This document shows, one piece after another, positions 24,073 to 32,756 of a stretch of DNA of 64,000 nt. The DNA lies in the NCBI RefSeq assembly GCF_004000785.1, contig NZ_BILX01000005.1:147470-211469 (forward strand), written 5' to 3'. The translations under genes and the position numbers were made by a program. The notes beneath the pieces were generated by a model, which saw only the letters and a list, made by a program, of their open reading frames with translations, had not been told where the DNA came from and did no database searches. This DNA is from Paenibacillus ehimensis NBRC 15659 (GTDB taxonomy: Bacteria > Bacillota > Bacilli > Paenibacillales > NBRC-103111). Numbering within the stretch: the stretch's first letter is position 1; each line of letters begins with the position of its first letter.

Positions 24073-24480
24073 TTATTTAAGAAGCGCATCCAACGAATAA
24101 GCGCCGGCGCCCGTCAAAGCCACGCCGATAGCGATAACCAACAGCACGAGCGGGTATTCGTACCCGTTGGCGGTAGACCACAGGCCGTTCGGTCCGTGCA
24201 CCTTCACGATCGCGCCGAGCATGGCCGCGGCAATCAGCGCCGCCGCCAGCGGGGTCAGCAGACCGGCTGCAAAAAGAACGCCTCCGAGCAATTCCATCAC
24301 CCCGGCCAATACCGCCATGACGACGCCCGGCTTGATGCCGACCGACTCCATCCACCCGCCGGTCCCCTTCGGACCGTAGCCGCCGAACCAGCCGAACAGC
24401 TTCTGCGCTCCGTGCCCGATAAACAACAGCCCCACCACTAACCGAATCAACAACAAACCTAATGCCAACATAAACCTCAT
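24073..24480 (-). CDS. DoxX family membrane protein (MhqP-like)
   Basis: A 135-residue membrane protein with four hydrophobic helices. [15 protein letters not shown] after the first helix is the DoxX family signature. In B. subtilis the related MhqP is encoded with MhqO in the quinone-responsive operon; its biochemical role is unclear. GGAGGATG precedes the ATG. It is the first gene of the operon and lies downstream of two palindromes that resemble MhqR sites. Confidence 0.88.
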   Translation of the reverse strand: MRFMLALGLLLIRLVVGLLFIGHGAQKLFGWFGGYGPKGTGGWMESVGIKPGVVMAVLAGVMELLGGVLFAAGLLTPLAAALIAAAMLGAIVKVHGPNGLWSTANGYEYPLVLLVIAIGVALTGAGAYSLDALLK

Positions 24481-24502
24481 CCTCCATTATTTTTAATTTG
24501 TT

Positions 24503-24521
24503 ATTCTTAATTTTAAGATAT
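24503..24521. promoter_or_regulatory. MhqR-like palindrome, promoter-proximal
   Basis: TATTCTTAATTTTAAGATA carries CTTAA-TT-TTAAG arms and lies 22 nt before the doxX start. It resembles the palindrome at 24754 with a one-base difference in arm length. Confidence 0.5.
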
Positions 24522-24753
24522 TTGACAGACCGTAAACATAGCTGCACCACTTCCTTGCCATCCCGCGGCCGAATAGCTTCACGGCATTTCGGCGTCACCC
24601 TCAAGGCTTCACTTGCTTTAAAACCTTATCATCCTTCTCGCGTTCTCGCCTTCATTCCAAGCAAGCCGCTCTCTCTGCCCTTCTCAATCGTTCCACCGTC
24701 CAGCTATCGCTTATACACCTCGAACTCCTCCTCGAAGATATCTTCGATTTAAT

Positions 24754-24771
24754 TATCTTAAATTAAAGATA
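24754..24771. promoter_or_regulatory. MhqR-like palindrome, distal
   Basis: TATCTTAAATTAAAGATA has the same layout as the B. subtilis MhqR site as I remember it, TATCTCGAATTCGAGATA (TATCTY-AATT-RAGATA). A second perfect palindrome, TCGAAGATATCTTCGA, lies next to it at 24732-24747. The 329-bp gap between doxX and rpiA otherwise holds no gene that I can support. Confidence 0.55.
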
Positions 24772-24809
24772 TATCATTTCATGATCCGTGTCAACCCTCA
24801 TCGCAAAAA

Positions 24810-25484
24810 TCAGGATGTGGACTTCGTTCGAACCGTCCCGTCGGAATGCCCAATGACGATCAAATCCGCCATATGAACGAACAGGCCGTTCTCCACGACT
24901 CCGGGCAGCTTGTTCAGTTCCACGCTCAATTCGCCAGGATTCGGAATCGATCCGAACCGGCAGTCTATCACGAAATTGCCGTTATCCGTCACGAAGGGAG
25001 CCCCGCCCCTCATCCGCAGAACCGGCTCGCAGCCCATTTGCCCCAGCTGCTTGCTTGTAATCTCCCACCCGAACGGCACCACTTCAACGGGAAGCGGAAA
25101 CCGGCCTAGGACGGGCACACATTTCGAATGGTCGACAACAACAATGAACCGGGCCGAAAACGACGCTATCATTTTCTCCCGCAGCAAAGCTCCTCCCCCG
25201 CCCTTGATCAGTTCCTCTTTCGGACTGACCTCGTCCGCGCCGTCTACGGTCAAATCCAACGGAGCTTGCAGCGAGGCAATCGGAAGAAGCGGTATACCCG
25301 CCTCTTGCGCCAGCTTTTCGGTCTGCACGGACGTCGGTACAGCCTCGATCCGCAGCCCCTCCTTTACCCGCTCGCCGAGCCTGACGATGGTCCAATATAC
25401 CGTGGATCCGGTTCCAAGACCGATTCTCATCCCATCGCTGATGTACTCCGCCGCTTTCTCGCCGGCGGCTTTCTTCGCATCCAT
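24810..25484 (-). CDS. rpiA: ribose-5-phosphate isomerase A
   Basis: A 224-residue RpiA, interconverting ribose 5-phosphate and ribulose 5-phosphate in the pentose phosphate pathway. Family motifs are present: GLGTGSTV (phosphate loop), TVDGADEV, and IKGGGGALLREK with the catalytic Glu/Lys area. ATG 25484 follows GGGGG at 8 nt and matches the family N-terminus; the longer frame upstream is Cys/Arg-rich and not family-like. It is 92 nt downstream of the nitroreductase gene. Confidence 0.93.
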   Translation of the reverse strand: MDAKKAAGEKAAEYISDGMRIGLGTGSTVYWTIVRLGERVKEGLRIEAVPTSVQTEKLAQEAGIPLLPIASLQAPLDLTVDGADEVSPKEELIKGGGGALLREKMIASFSARFIVVVDHSKCVPVLGRFPLPVEVVPFGWEITSKQLGQMGCEPVLRMRGGAPFVTDNGNFVIDCRFGSIPNPGELSVELNKLPGVVENGLFVHMADLIVIGHSDGTVRTKSTS

Positions 25485-25576
25485 GTTAGTTGCCCCCGAT
25501 CGTACAGACTCCCCCCGGCAACCGGTAGACCGGCAGGACATAACCTCCATACCGGTCGGCCGCCGCTGGCACGCTT

Positions 25577-26176
25577 TTAAGTATAAATTTTAACACGCTC
25601 TTCCAACGGTTTAAACTCCTTGTCGCCAGGAGGCGCCGTGGGCTTGCCGAACGGCATTTGCGCGATAAGCTCCCACGTTTCCGGCAGGCTCCATTCCGCT
25701 CTCACCTTCTCGTCGATCAGAGGATTGTAATGCTGCAGCGACGCCCCCAAGCCTTCGTTCGCCAGAGCGGTCCAGATGACATACTGGAGCATGCCCGACG
25801 ATTGCTGGGCCCAGGTTGGGAACCGCTCTTGATAGGTGGGAAACTGAGCTTGCAGCGCTTCGACCACGGCCATATCTTCGAAGTACAAAATCGTGCCGTA
25901 GGCGGCGCGGAACCCGTCCATGCGCTGCTGAGTCGAGGCAAACTGGTCTTCCGGCACAATCGCCTTCAACACCTGCGTCGTCATCTCCCACAGCTTATCG
26001 TGATGCTTTCCGAACAAAACAACGGCCCGCGCACTTTGCGAGTTGAAGGCGGAAGGCGTATGCTTTACTGCTTCATAGACGATTTCCCGAATTTTATCGT
26101 CCGGAACGGTCGACTCTTTGCTTAGGCCGTAAATGGTCCGCCTTTTCTTCGCCAAGGTTAGAAATTCATTTGCCAC
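25577..26176 (-). CDS. nitroreductase family protein (MhqN/HBN1-like)
   Basis: A 199-residue FMN-dependent oxidoreductase of the short nitroreductase type, with KKRRTIYGLSKES at the FMN phosphate site and HTPSAFNSQSARAVVLFGK. Relatives include B. subtilis MhqN, which is induced by quinones along with MhqO and MhqP. Here it is separated from the doxX operon by rpiA, so joint control is possible but unshown. It would reduce nitro compounds or quinones with NAD(P)H. Confidence 0.88.
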   Translation of the reverse strand: MANEFLTLAKKRRTIYGLSKESTVPDDKIREIVYEAVKHTPSAFNSQSARAVVLFGKHHDKLWEMTTQVLKAIVPEDQFASTQQRMDGFRAAYGTILYFEDMAVVEALQAQFPTYQERFPTWAQQSSGMLQYVIWTALANEGLGASLQHYNPLIDEKVRAEWSLPETWELIAQMPFGKPTAPPGDKEFKPLEERVKIYT

Positions 26177-26348
26177 TGTTCCACATCTCCTATCGCTGAA
26201 TGGGTATTAGCTTTACACACTTTTACAAGGTTCCCGAAAAACTGGCGCCTTTATTCGTAGTTTTTGTCTCGATAAGCTTCATTAACCGTTCTGCCCCATC
26301 CGTAAACCGCACTCTCCTATCTAACACAGCACCGCTTCCGCTGTCGCT

Positions 26349-27221
26349 CTATGCCTGCTGAACCGAGAGTATGTCCTGCCGCGGCGTCGCGGATTGGCTT
26401 TCCCAGACGGTGCTTGGGATCTCGCGCCCCAGTACCGGGGCTACATCGGCCGCGAACCATTCCATCTGCTCGCGCTGCTCCGCTTCCGTCAATCCGTCGA
26501 CACTGATGCTGAGCACTTGATGACCGTAGGCCTGATGGTAATTCAGAATCTTCTCTATCACGAAGTCAGCGCTGCCGACCAGAACGGGGCCGTTCTTGAT
26601 GTTATCCTCCAGATCCCGGAAGGGCGATTGGTTATGCTGGGCCGCTGCGGTGGAGGTAAAAGCGTCGTAGTAAGGGCGAAAGCGTCTGACCGCTTCCTCG
26701 GAGGTATTGGCCAAATACAAGCTTCCTGCGCCTGCACCGACAACGGCGTCCTTCGGATCGCGGCCGTAATAGGCCCAGCGTTCGCGGTAATGATCGATTA
26801 GCGCTTTATACTTGGCTTGGGGATGGAACGTATTGGACGAGAAGATCGGCTCGCCGTATTTTGCGGCCAATTCGGTGGAAATCGTGCTGGATGCGCTGCC
26901 GTGCCATATGGGAATAGGCTGCTGGAGAGGTCTTGGCTGTGTGGTCACGTTGTCCAGCGACGGGCGATAGCGCCCCTGCCAGGTGACGTTCTCTTCATTC
27001 CATAGTTTCTTGAGCAGAGCATACCGTTCCGACAGCGATTCCCACTGCTCCTCCTCGGTGATGCCGAAGAGCGGATAGTGGCGGGGATCGTTGCCTTTGC
27101 CAATGATCAGCTCCAGCCGGCCGCCGCAGAGGTGGTCGAGCGTGGCGTAGTCCTCAGCCACACGCACCGGATCAAGCACGCTCAAGACGGTCACGGTGGT
27201 CAATAAGCGGATTCGCGAAAA
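26349..27221 (-). pseudogene. LLM-class flavin-dependent oxidoreductase, 5'-truncated
   Basis: About 284-290 residues of a luciferase-like monooxygenase family protein. It begins abruptly at SRIRLLTTVTVLSVLDPVRV, a segment that in full-length relatives (about 340-380 residues) lies 80-100 residues from the N-terminus and is part of the barrel. FMN-contacting parts such as GRLELIIGKGNDPRHYPLFG remain. The only possible start is TTG 27203, without a ribosome site; the similarity extends a few codons further up and then stops at an in-frame TAA at 27237-27239. The break coincides with a drop to AT-rich DNA. Probably non-functional. Confidence 0.75.
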
Positions 27222-27401
27222 TGAGGTACATAATTCTTACACCTTGTAGCTCTTCCCATTTTATAAATGTAAATACAAAAAGAGCGATATCTATAATAAG
27301 GTCAAAAATATTTGTGGAATAGTCCAAGCCAAACGTAACTTACTGTTCTTTATGTTGATCCCCCCTTTCGAAAAAGAAGAGTAAGCGCGTTGAAATATTG
27401 A

Positions 27402-27809
27402 TCAAAGTTGGGAGGTGAAGGAATGCACTAACCCCACAAAAGTAAGTACGAATATTGCTATCACGTTTTTCGGATTATCGAGAATTTTAGATACGACTGC
27501 GTCAATACAATCATTTCGGCCCACTTCCGCACATCGTACCAAATAAGGAACTAACCGCCGCCGGGACAATCTTTCTTCGGAGATGCATTCTTCCGTGTAC
27601 AGCTCATACAACCATCCGGGCACCTTTCCGAAAACTTTGCCCAAGGCATCCAGTTGGTTGATCGTCATTGATCGAGAAATGCCATTCAAGGCGCTGCTCA
27701 AATTATCTGGATTAATCCCAGTAAATTCCGCCAATTGATTGATATTGTGACCATGCAGCTTCATTTGGTCTTCGATTTCCCAACGCAAAGAGCGATTAAC
27801 GACCCGCAC
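27402..27809 (-). CDS. XRE-family regulator, C-terminally truncated
   Basis: A 135-residue remnant of a larger HTH regulator. The N-terminal HTH (INQLAEFTGINPDNLSSALN) and SRRRLVPYLVRCAEVGRNDC match the front part of Bacillales XRE regulators that carry a long TPR-like C-terminal domain (about 300-400 residues in all). After NPKNVIAIF the sequence becomes an unrelated hydrophobic tail ending at 27402. The start is probably GTG 27809, preceded by AGGGGAGG. The TPR part, which senses the signal in such proteins, is missing, so it is probably a broken gene. Confidence 0.65.
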   Translation of the reverse strand: MRVVNRSLRWEIEDQMKLHGHNINQLAEFTGINPDNLSSALNGISRSMTINQLDALGKVFGKVPGWLYELYTEECISEERLSRRRLVPYLVRCAEVGRNDCIDAVVSKILDNPKNVIAIFVLTFVGLVHSFTSQL

Positions 27810-28122
27810 GAAAAAACCAACCTCCCCTAAAAATATAAAACAATATTTCCGCATTATTCTATAATAATAAAATAAAAATATTTACAGTTGAAAAAATAAC
27901 AAGTTTTTTTTACATATATTAAAAATCGATCCTTCTATTTGCTTTCTCCAATTCCTTGATGAAACAAGCTTTTTCCGTTTTGTATAGGATGGAGGTTACG
28001 AAAGGGAGCCACACAATTATAATCGCAATTACGACAATTCAAATAAATCAAAAGTCGCTTTTGCGTACTCCCTCCTCTTTTGCCAATCCTCTACACTTCT
28101 TTATAGAGAGGTTGTGGGACGT

Positions 28123-28467
28123 ATGACAATAACGTTTGCAGAACAAATTGGCGCAAAAATCCGTATTCACCGTCTTGCAAAAAATTGGACCCAAGAACAA
28201 CTCGCAGAGTTAAGCAATACGACAGCCTCCTATGTCGGCCAACTAGAACGCGGCGAGAAGGATGTACGAATCGGTACCCTTGAAAAAATCGCCCATGCGC
28301 TGGACATGAGCGTGTATGAGCTGTTTGGTGACGAAAAGGAAGCATTCTTGCAAGAGAAAACATGGGTATATGAAAGCATCCTGCTCCTTTTGAAACATAA
28401 CGAACAAAAGCAGCGCCAAGCGTACCGCATCTTGCGGGAGCTGCTAGAGCCTAGCGATCCGAAATAA
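28123..28467 (+). CDS. XRE family transcriptional regulator
   Basis: A 114-residue protein with a classic SinR-type HTH: FAEQIGAKIRIHRLAKNWTQ, then AELSNTTASYVGQLERGEKD in residues 24-45, and a short helical C-terminal part that may dimerise. ATG 28123 is 11 nt from GAGAGG. It is divergent from the truncated XRE gene and has its own terminator. The target genes are unknown; it may act on the divergent promoter region, 313 bp of AT-rich DNA. Confidence 0.85.
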   Translation: MTITFAEQIGAKIRIHRLAKNWTQEQLAELSNTTASYVGQLERGEKDVRIGTLEKIAHALDMSVYELFGDEKEAFLQEKTWVYESILLLLKHNEQKQRQAYRILRELLEPSDPK

Positions 28468-28482
28468 AAGCAAAGCCGAACA

Positions 28483-28532
28483 AAACCAAACGCCGCGTTC
28501 CCTAGTAATCGGGTACGCGGCGCTTTGTTTTT
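28483..28532 (+). terminator. intrinsic terminator after the XRE gene
   Basis: AAACGCCGCGT and ACGCGGCGCTTT pair around CCC/GGG, followed by GTTTTT. Confidence 0.85.
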
Positions 28533-28605
28533 ACTGTTGAAAAAATTTAACCGGGAATGGGATATTTTCGAGTTACCGATCGTGTTGTATGTAGGAGGCG
28601 AAAAC

Positions 28606-29109
28606 ATGGAAAGCAATTCTTTAGCGCGTACGGATAAAGAATTGGCTGAACTCTATCAACGGCATGCAGATCTAGTTTATAGGTTGTGCTATATCTATTT
28701 GAAAAACCCTGTTGATGCAGAAGACGCTGTTCAATCTGTATTTATAAAACTAATCCAATCTCAAATGGTTTTTAACGACCATGAGCATGAAAAAGCATGG
28801 TTGACGGTAACCACCCGAAATTACTGCAAGGACATTTTAAAAAATTGGTGGAGAATCCGCCGTGTGGCTTTAGACACTTTACCGGAAGTTCCTTCTTGGA
28901 ACGGTCATGAGTCATCAGGGAAGGTGCTTGCAAGACTGCTCTCACTTCCCGAAAAATACAAAACCGTGTTGTATCTTTACTATTTCGAGGAATACTCGGT
29001 AAAAGAAATATCAGAGATGATAGGACACAAGGAAAGCACGATCCAAACGCAGCTATCCAGAGGCCGAAAACTCCTTAAAATAGACCTGGGAGGGAATTAT
29101 CTTGAGTGA
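28606..29109 (+). CDS. ECF-type RNA polymerase sigma factor
   Basis: A 167-residue sigma-70 family protein: region 2 is LYQRHADLVYRLCYIYLKNP with DAEDAVQSVFIKL, region 4 has LPEKYKTVLYLYYFEEYSVK and EISEMIGHKESTIQTQLSRG as the -35-recognising HTH. ATG 28606 has GGAGG close upstream. The next gene overlaps its stop by 8 nt and encodes a membrane-anchored partner, so this is a sigma/anti-sigma style pair. It lies in the AT-rich patch. Confidence 0.9.
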   Translation: MESNSLARTDKELAELYQRHADLVYRLCYIYLKNPVDAEDAVQSVFIKLIQSQMVFNDHEHEKAWLTVTTRNYCKDILKNWWRIRRVALDTLPEVPSWNGHESSGKVLARLLSLPEKYKTVLYLYYFEEYSVKEISEMIGHKESTIQTQLSRGRKLLKIDLGGNYLE

Positions 29110-30139
29110 CAAGCATATTAATCGGCTATTTGAGGCACTTACGCCAAACACGGAACACAAAGAAAAAATGTTTCAGAACCTTTTAGTACAGAGCCAGAAT
29201 GAAAATAAAAAACAGAGAGAGTTTACTCCCGTGAAACGTTGGAGACCTGCGATTCTGTGTGCCATACTGATTGGCTGTTTAACTTCAACAGCTTTGGCGG
29301 CGGCATATATGGGATTGGATGAAGCATTTTTAAAATTTCTGAAGCCACTAAACCAAGAGCAGGCACAATATTTATCAAATGGCGCTTATGTGATTAACAA
29401 GCAAGTGGAAAACGAAAATGGAACGCTTACCATTAAGCAAGCGATCGGCGACAGTAATACGACCTATATCCTAATGGACTTTACTGCTCCGAAAGGGACG
29501 GTGTTAAATGCAGCAGGATACCGTTTTGAGGTTCCCCATATTACCTATGATGGGGCGGGACGTGATAAATTCAGTCGTAGTTACGGATTCAAAGTGCTAG
29601 ACGATGGCAATCCTAATGACAATAAAATTAGCTTGATTATGAGTATCGGGACCGACAATTCCATAGCAGGCAAAACCTTTGATTTCTCAGTCGAAAATTT
29701 ACAAGCAATCAATCCGCTTACGAAAAATTTTGAAACGGTTATACCGGGTTATTGGGGAACAATGCTTAAGCTGGATTTCAAGGATACTTCTAGTCTTTAT
29801 CAGATTGATCAAGACATCACCCTGTATGGGTATAAGGCCGTATTAAAAACGATCTCTATCTCGCCCATTTCAATTACTTTAAAGACTGGTAGCAATTACT
29901 TAAAAGAGATTTTCAATTACACCCTCAGCTTAGAGAAAAAAGTTGGTAAAGATGAATCGGGTCACTTCCCTATCACGATAAACTACAAAGATGGCACCTC
30001 AAACCTTCTTAACGGATCAATTAACATGGATTTTATAGAAGGCGAAATGATTACGACCTACTCTTTTGGAAATGTTATAAATGATAAGGAAATCACATCT
30101 GTCGTATTTTTTGACAAAGAATTTCCGATTAAAGACTGA
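29102..30139 (+). CDS. DUF4179-like membrane protein, putative anti-sigma factor
   Basis: A 345-residue protein starting at TTG 29102 with GGGAGGG 7 nt upstream. Residues 1-45 are cytosolic and charged, residues 50-68 (ILCAILIGCLTSTALAAAY) span the membrane, and the remaining 275 residues are extracellular and beta-rich, as in DUF4179 proteins that accompany ECF sigma factors in Firmicutes. The overlap with the sigma gene suggests coupled translation and partner control. The signal it senses is unknown. Confidence 0.8.
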   Translation: MSDKHINRLFEALTPNTEHKEKMFQNLLVQSQNENKKQREFTPVKRWRPAILCAILIGCLTSTALAAAYMGLDEAFLKFLKPLNQEQAQYLSNGAYVINKQVENENGTLTIKQAIGDSNTTYILMDFTAPKGTVLNAAGYRFEVPHITYDGAGRDKFSRSYGFKVLDDGNPNDNKISLIMSIGTDNSIAGKTFDFSVENLQAINPLTKNFETVIPGYWGTMLKLDFKDTSSLYQIDQDITLYGYKAVLKTISISPISITLKTGSNYLKEIFNYTLSLEKKVGKDESGHFPITINYKDGTSNLLNGSINMDFIEGEMITTYSFGNVINDKEITSVVFFDKEFPIKD

Positions 30140-30159
30140 ATCTCCACTACACTAAAGTA

Positions 30160-30220
30160 AGCGTCAAATGCTCTCATGCATGCCTAGTCTGGCTATGCGC
30201 GCTGGGGGCATTTGACGCTT
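30160..30220. terminator. long-loop hairpin, terminator candidate
   Basis: A perfect 13-bp inverted repeat (AAGCGTCAAATGC / GCATTTGACGCTT) around a 35-nt loop, followed by TTCTC. It lies between the DUF4179 gene and the converging MocR gene, at the edge of the AT-rich patch. Confidence 0.55.
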
Positions 30221-30251
30221 TCTCATGAAAAACTGCCCCGCTCCAATCGCT

Positions 30252-31592
30252 CTACCACCCGCTCCCCCGCCGCACCTCCTCGACGATGGCCCGGACCCCT
30301 TCGTCGATCCGCTCCCGCTGCGCCCGCGAAATGCTGATGCGGATAAACTTCTCCCGCTCCGCATAATCCGCCAAATAAAACGGTTTACCGGAAACGACGC
30401 TGACCTTTCTCGCCGCGAGCCTCTTCATCAGACGCTCGATATTGACCGTCCGGGGCAGCTTAAACTGGACATAGACGCCTGAACGGACGTCCGCGGCTTC
30501 GATCAGCCCCGCTTCGTTGTGCCGCCGCAAGGCCTCGTTCAACTCGCGCATCCGCTCCTCGTACAAGCCGTATATTTTGTGCTTGTGCCGCTCGTACATG
30601 CCGTTCTTGATGTAAATTTCGAGCGCCGCCTGGGAGAGCAGCGAGGCGTCGGGGTATTTTTTGTAATTCTGGTACGTCTTCAGCAGCCTCTCCGGCAGCA
30701 CGACGGCTCCGAGCCTCAGGCCGGGAAAAATGATTTTGGAGAAGCTCTTCAAATAAACGACGTGCGAGCTCCGGTCGTAAGCGTGAATCGGGTCGAACCG
30801 CTCGGCGCCGAGGTCCGCCATATAATCGTCCTCCACGACGTACACGTCGTATTTGCCGGCCAGCCGGGCGATCGCCTTCCTCTCCTCTACGCTGTATGAG
30901 GTGCCGAGCGGATTGTGGTATCTCGACATCGTGTAAAAAAATTTGATGCCGCCGCTGCGAAACTGCTCCTCCAGCTCCTGAAGATCGATTCCCTGCGCCG
31001 TCCGCGCGATGCCGCGAACCGGAATGCCCTCCGCCTCCAAAAAGCGCAAATACAGCTCGTAGCTCGGCTGCTCGACCAGAACGGTCGCCTTTCCGTTCGG
31101 GAACGGCATCTTCGCCAAAATTTCCAGCGACGGCTGCACGCCCGAGCTGACCAGAATCCGCTCCGCTTTCGCAAACACCTGATCGCCGGCCAAATGGGAA
31201 ACGAGCGTCTGGCGCAGCGTTTCCAGCCCGTGCGGATCGCCGTAAGTAAACAGATGGTATTTGTACGTATCGATGGCCTTGTTCAGGCAATGCTGGAAAT
31301 CCAAATACGGAAATACGTCCAAATCCGGCGACGCCGAAGCAAAATCGATCGTTTCGCTGACCGTGCCGCTGCGCCGGTCTCCCGGCTTCTCGACCACGTA
31401 ATAGCCGCTCTGCGGGACCGAATAGATCGCGTGGCGCTTTTCCAGCTCCGCATACGCCCGGATCACCGTGCTGATGCTGCAGCCGTATTCCTGCGCGGCG
31501 CTGCGGACGGACGGCAGCTTTCGGCCGGGACCATAGCGCCCCTCCCGGATTTTATGCTCCATATCGGATAAGATCGAGAGATACTTTTTCAT
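30252..31592 (-). CDS. MocR-type regulator (GntR HTH fused to class I aminotransferase)
   Basis: A 446-residue fusion: residues 1-70 are a GntR winged HTH (GRKLPSVRSAAQEYGCSIST), residues 90-440 an aminotransferase fold. The PLP-binding Lys is in YLKSFSKIIFPGLRLG. MocR proteins sense PLP or an amino compound and usually control the divergent gene, here an EamA transporter. AAGGAGG is 6 nt before ATG 31592 and 3 nt before ATG 31595. An 18-bp palindrome sits in the gap between the two genes. Confidence 0.9.
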   Translation of the reverse strand: MKKYLSILSDMEHKIREGRYGPGRKLPSVRSAAQEYGCSISTVIRAYAELEKRHAIYSVPQSGYYVVEKPGDRRSGTVSETIDFASASPDLDVFPYLDFQHCLNKAIDTYKYHLFTYGDPHGLETLRQTLVSHLAGDQVFAKAERILVSSGVQPSLEILAKMPFPNGKATVLVEQPSYELYLRFLEAEGIPVRGIARTAQGIDLQELEEQFRSGGIKFFYTMSRYHNPLGTSYSVEERKAIARLAGKYDVYVVEDDYMADLGAERFDPIHAYDRSSHVVYLKSFSKIIFPGLRLGAVVLPERLLKTYQNYKKYPDASLLSQAALEIYIKNGMYERHKHKIYGLYEERMRELNEALRRHNEAGLIEAADVRSGVYVQFKLPRTVNIERLMKRLAARKVSVVSGKPFYLADYAEREKFIRISISRAQRERIDEGVRAIVEEVRRGSGW

Positions 31593-31632
31593 CATGCGCC
31601 TCCTTGCTGCTCTCATTATACACGACCCGGCC

Positions 31633-31650
31633 AACTGTATCGATACAGTT
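31633..31650. promoter_or_regulatory. palindromic operator of the MocR/EamA pair
   Basis: AACTGTATCGATACAGTT is a perfect 18-bp palindrome in the 156-bp divergent gap, 41 nt from the MocR start and 98 nt from the transporter start. Binding by the MocR protein is inferred from the position. Confidence 0.65.
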
Positions 31651-31748
31651 GCAGCAAAATGACATTGTCCGGTTTACGCATTGGCCTTACCTTATAAGTA
31701 ACGGGTTAGCGAACGCGCTCCCGACTGTCCAAGAGAGAAGGTTGCCCC

Positions 31749-32696
31749 ATGAATCAAAAAGGACTAAAGCTTGCTTATGTATTCGCCGTGCTGAATGCGG
31801 CGATCATCGGATTCTCGTTTCTTTTTACCAAAATCGCGCTTGAACACGCCCAGCCGCTCGACACGCTGACATTCCGTTTTGCCGCTTCGTTTGCGGTCAT
31901 GTCGATCCCGGTCGCGCTGGGCTGGGTCAAGCTGGCCTACCGCGGCAAGCCGCTCGGGAAGGCCCTGCTGCTGGCCACGATGTACCCGCTCGGCTTCTTC
32001 ACGCTGCAAGCGTTCGGGCTGCAGCACGCCACCTCGGCCGAGGGCGGCATTCTGTACGCGTTCACTCCGGTCGTGACGATGGTGCTCGCCTCCGTATTTT
32101 TGAAGGAAGCGACGACCGTGCTGCAGAAGCTGTCGATTTTCCTGTCGGTCTTCGGTGTCGTCTTCATCTTTGTCATGAAGGGAAGCCGCATCGACTTGTC
32201 GAACATGACCGGGATCTTCCTGCTGTTCCTGACGTGCGTCGCTTTTGCCGGATACAGCGTGCTGGCCCGTTCGCTCTCGAAGCAGTTCAGCCCTGCGGAA
32301 ATCACTTATTTTATGCTCGGCATCGGGTTCGTCGTTTTTCTGGCCATTTCGCTTGCCAGCCATGCCTCCGCCCGGACGCTTGACCAATTCGTCGCGCCGC
32401 TGGCTAGCGGAACCTTTCTCGTCTCGATCTTTTACTTGGGGGTCGTGTCCTCGCTTGCCACCGCCCTGATGGCCAACTACATTCTATCCAAGATCGAAGC
32501 TTCGAAAATGAGCGTGTTCAGCAATCTGGCGACCATCGTCTCAATCGCGGCCGGAGCCCTATTTCTCGGGGAAGAGGTGACGGTGTACCATCTGATCGGG
32601 TCGGTCCTGATTATCGCCGGGGTCATCGGGACGAACCGCTTGGGGCGGAAAAAGACGGCTCCGCAAGGCATTCAAGCGAAACGTGCGGAAGCATGA
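31749..32696 (+). CDS. EamA/DMT family transporter
   Basis: A 315-residue membrane protein with ten hydrophobic helices in two EamA repeats (about residues 10-145 and 155-295). DMT transporters move amino acids, vitamins or other metabolites, often outward. Under a PLP-binding MocR regulator, an amino-compound or vitamin B6-related substrate is conceivable, but the sequence does not show this. Confidence 0.9.
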   Translation: MNQKGLKLAYVFAVLNAAIIGFSFLFTKIALEHAQPLDTLTFRFAASFAVMSIPVALGWVKLAYRGKPLGKALLLATMYPLGFFTLQAFGLQHATSAEGGILYAFTPVVTMVLASVFLKEATTVLQKLSIFLSVFGVVFIFVMKGSRIDLSNMTGIFLLFLTCVAFAGYSVLARSLSKQFSPAEITYFMLGIGFVVFLAISLASHASARTLDQFVAPLASGTFLVSIFYLGVVSSLATALMANYILSKIEASKMSVFSNLATIVSIAAGALFLGEEVTVYHLIGSVLIIAGVIGTNRLGRKKTAPQGIQAKRAEA

Positions 32697-32706
32697 AGCA
32701 ATATGC

Positions 32707-32749
32707 AAAAACAGCCAACCCCCTGATCTTCCAGAGGATTGGCTGTTTT
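32707..32749. terminator. bidirectional terminator between converging genes
   Basis: AAAACAGCCAA pairs with TTGGCTGTTTT, with A and T runs on either side, between the EamA and KamA-family genes. Confidence 0.85.
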
Positions 32750-32756
32750 CGTTGGA

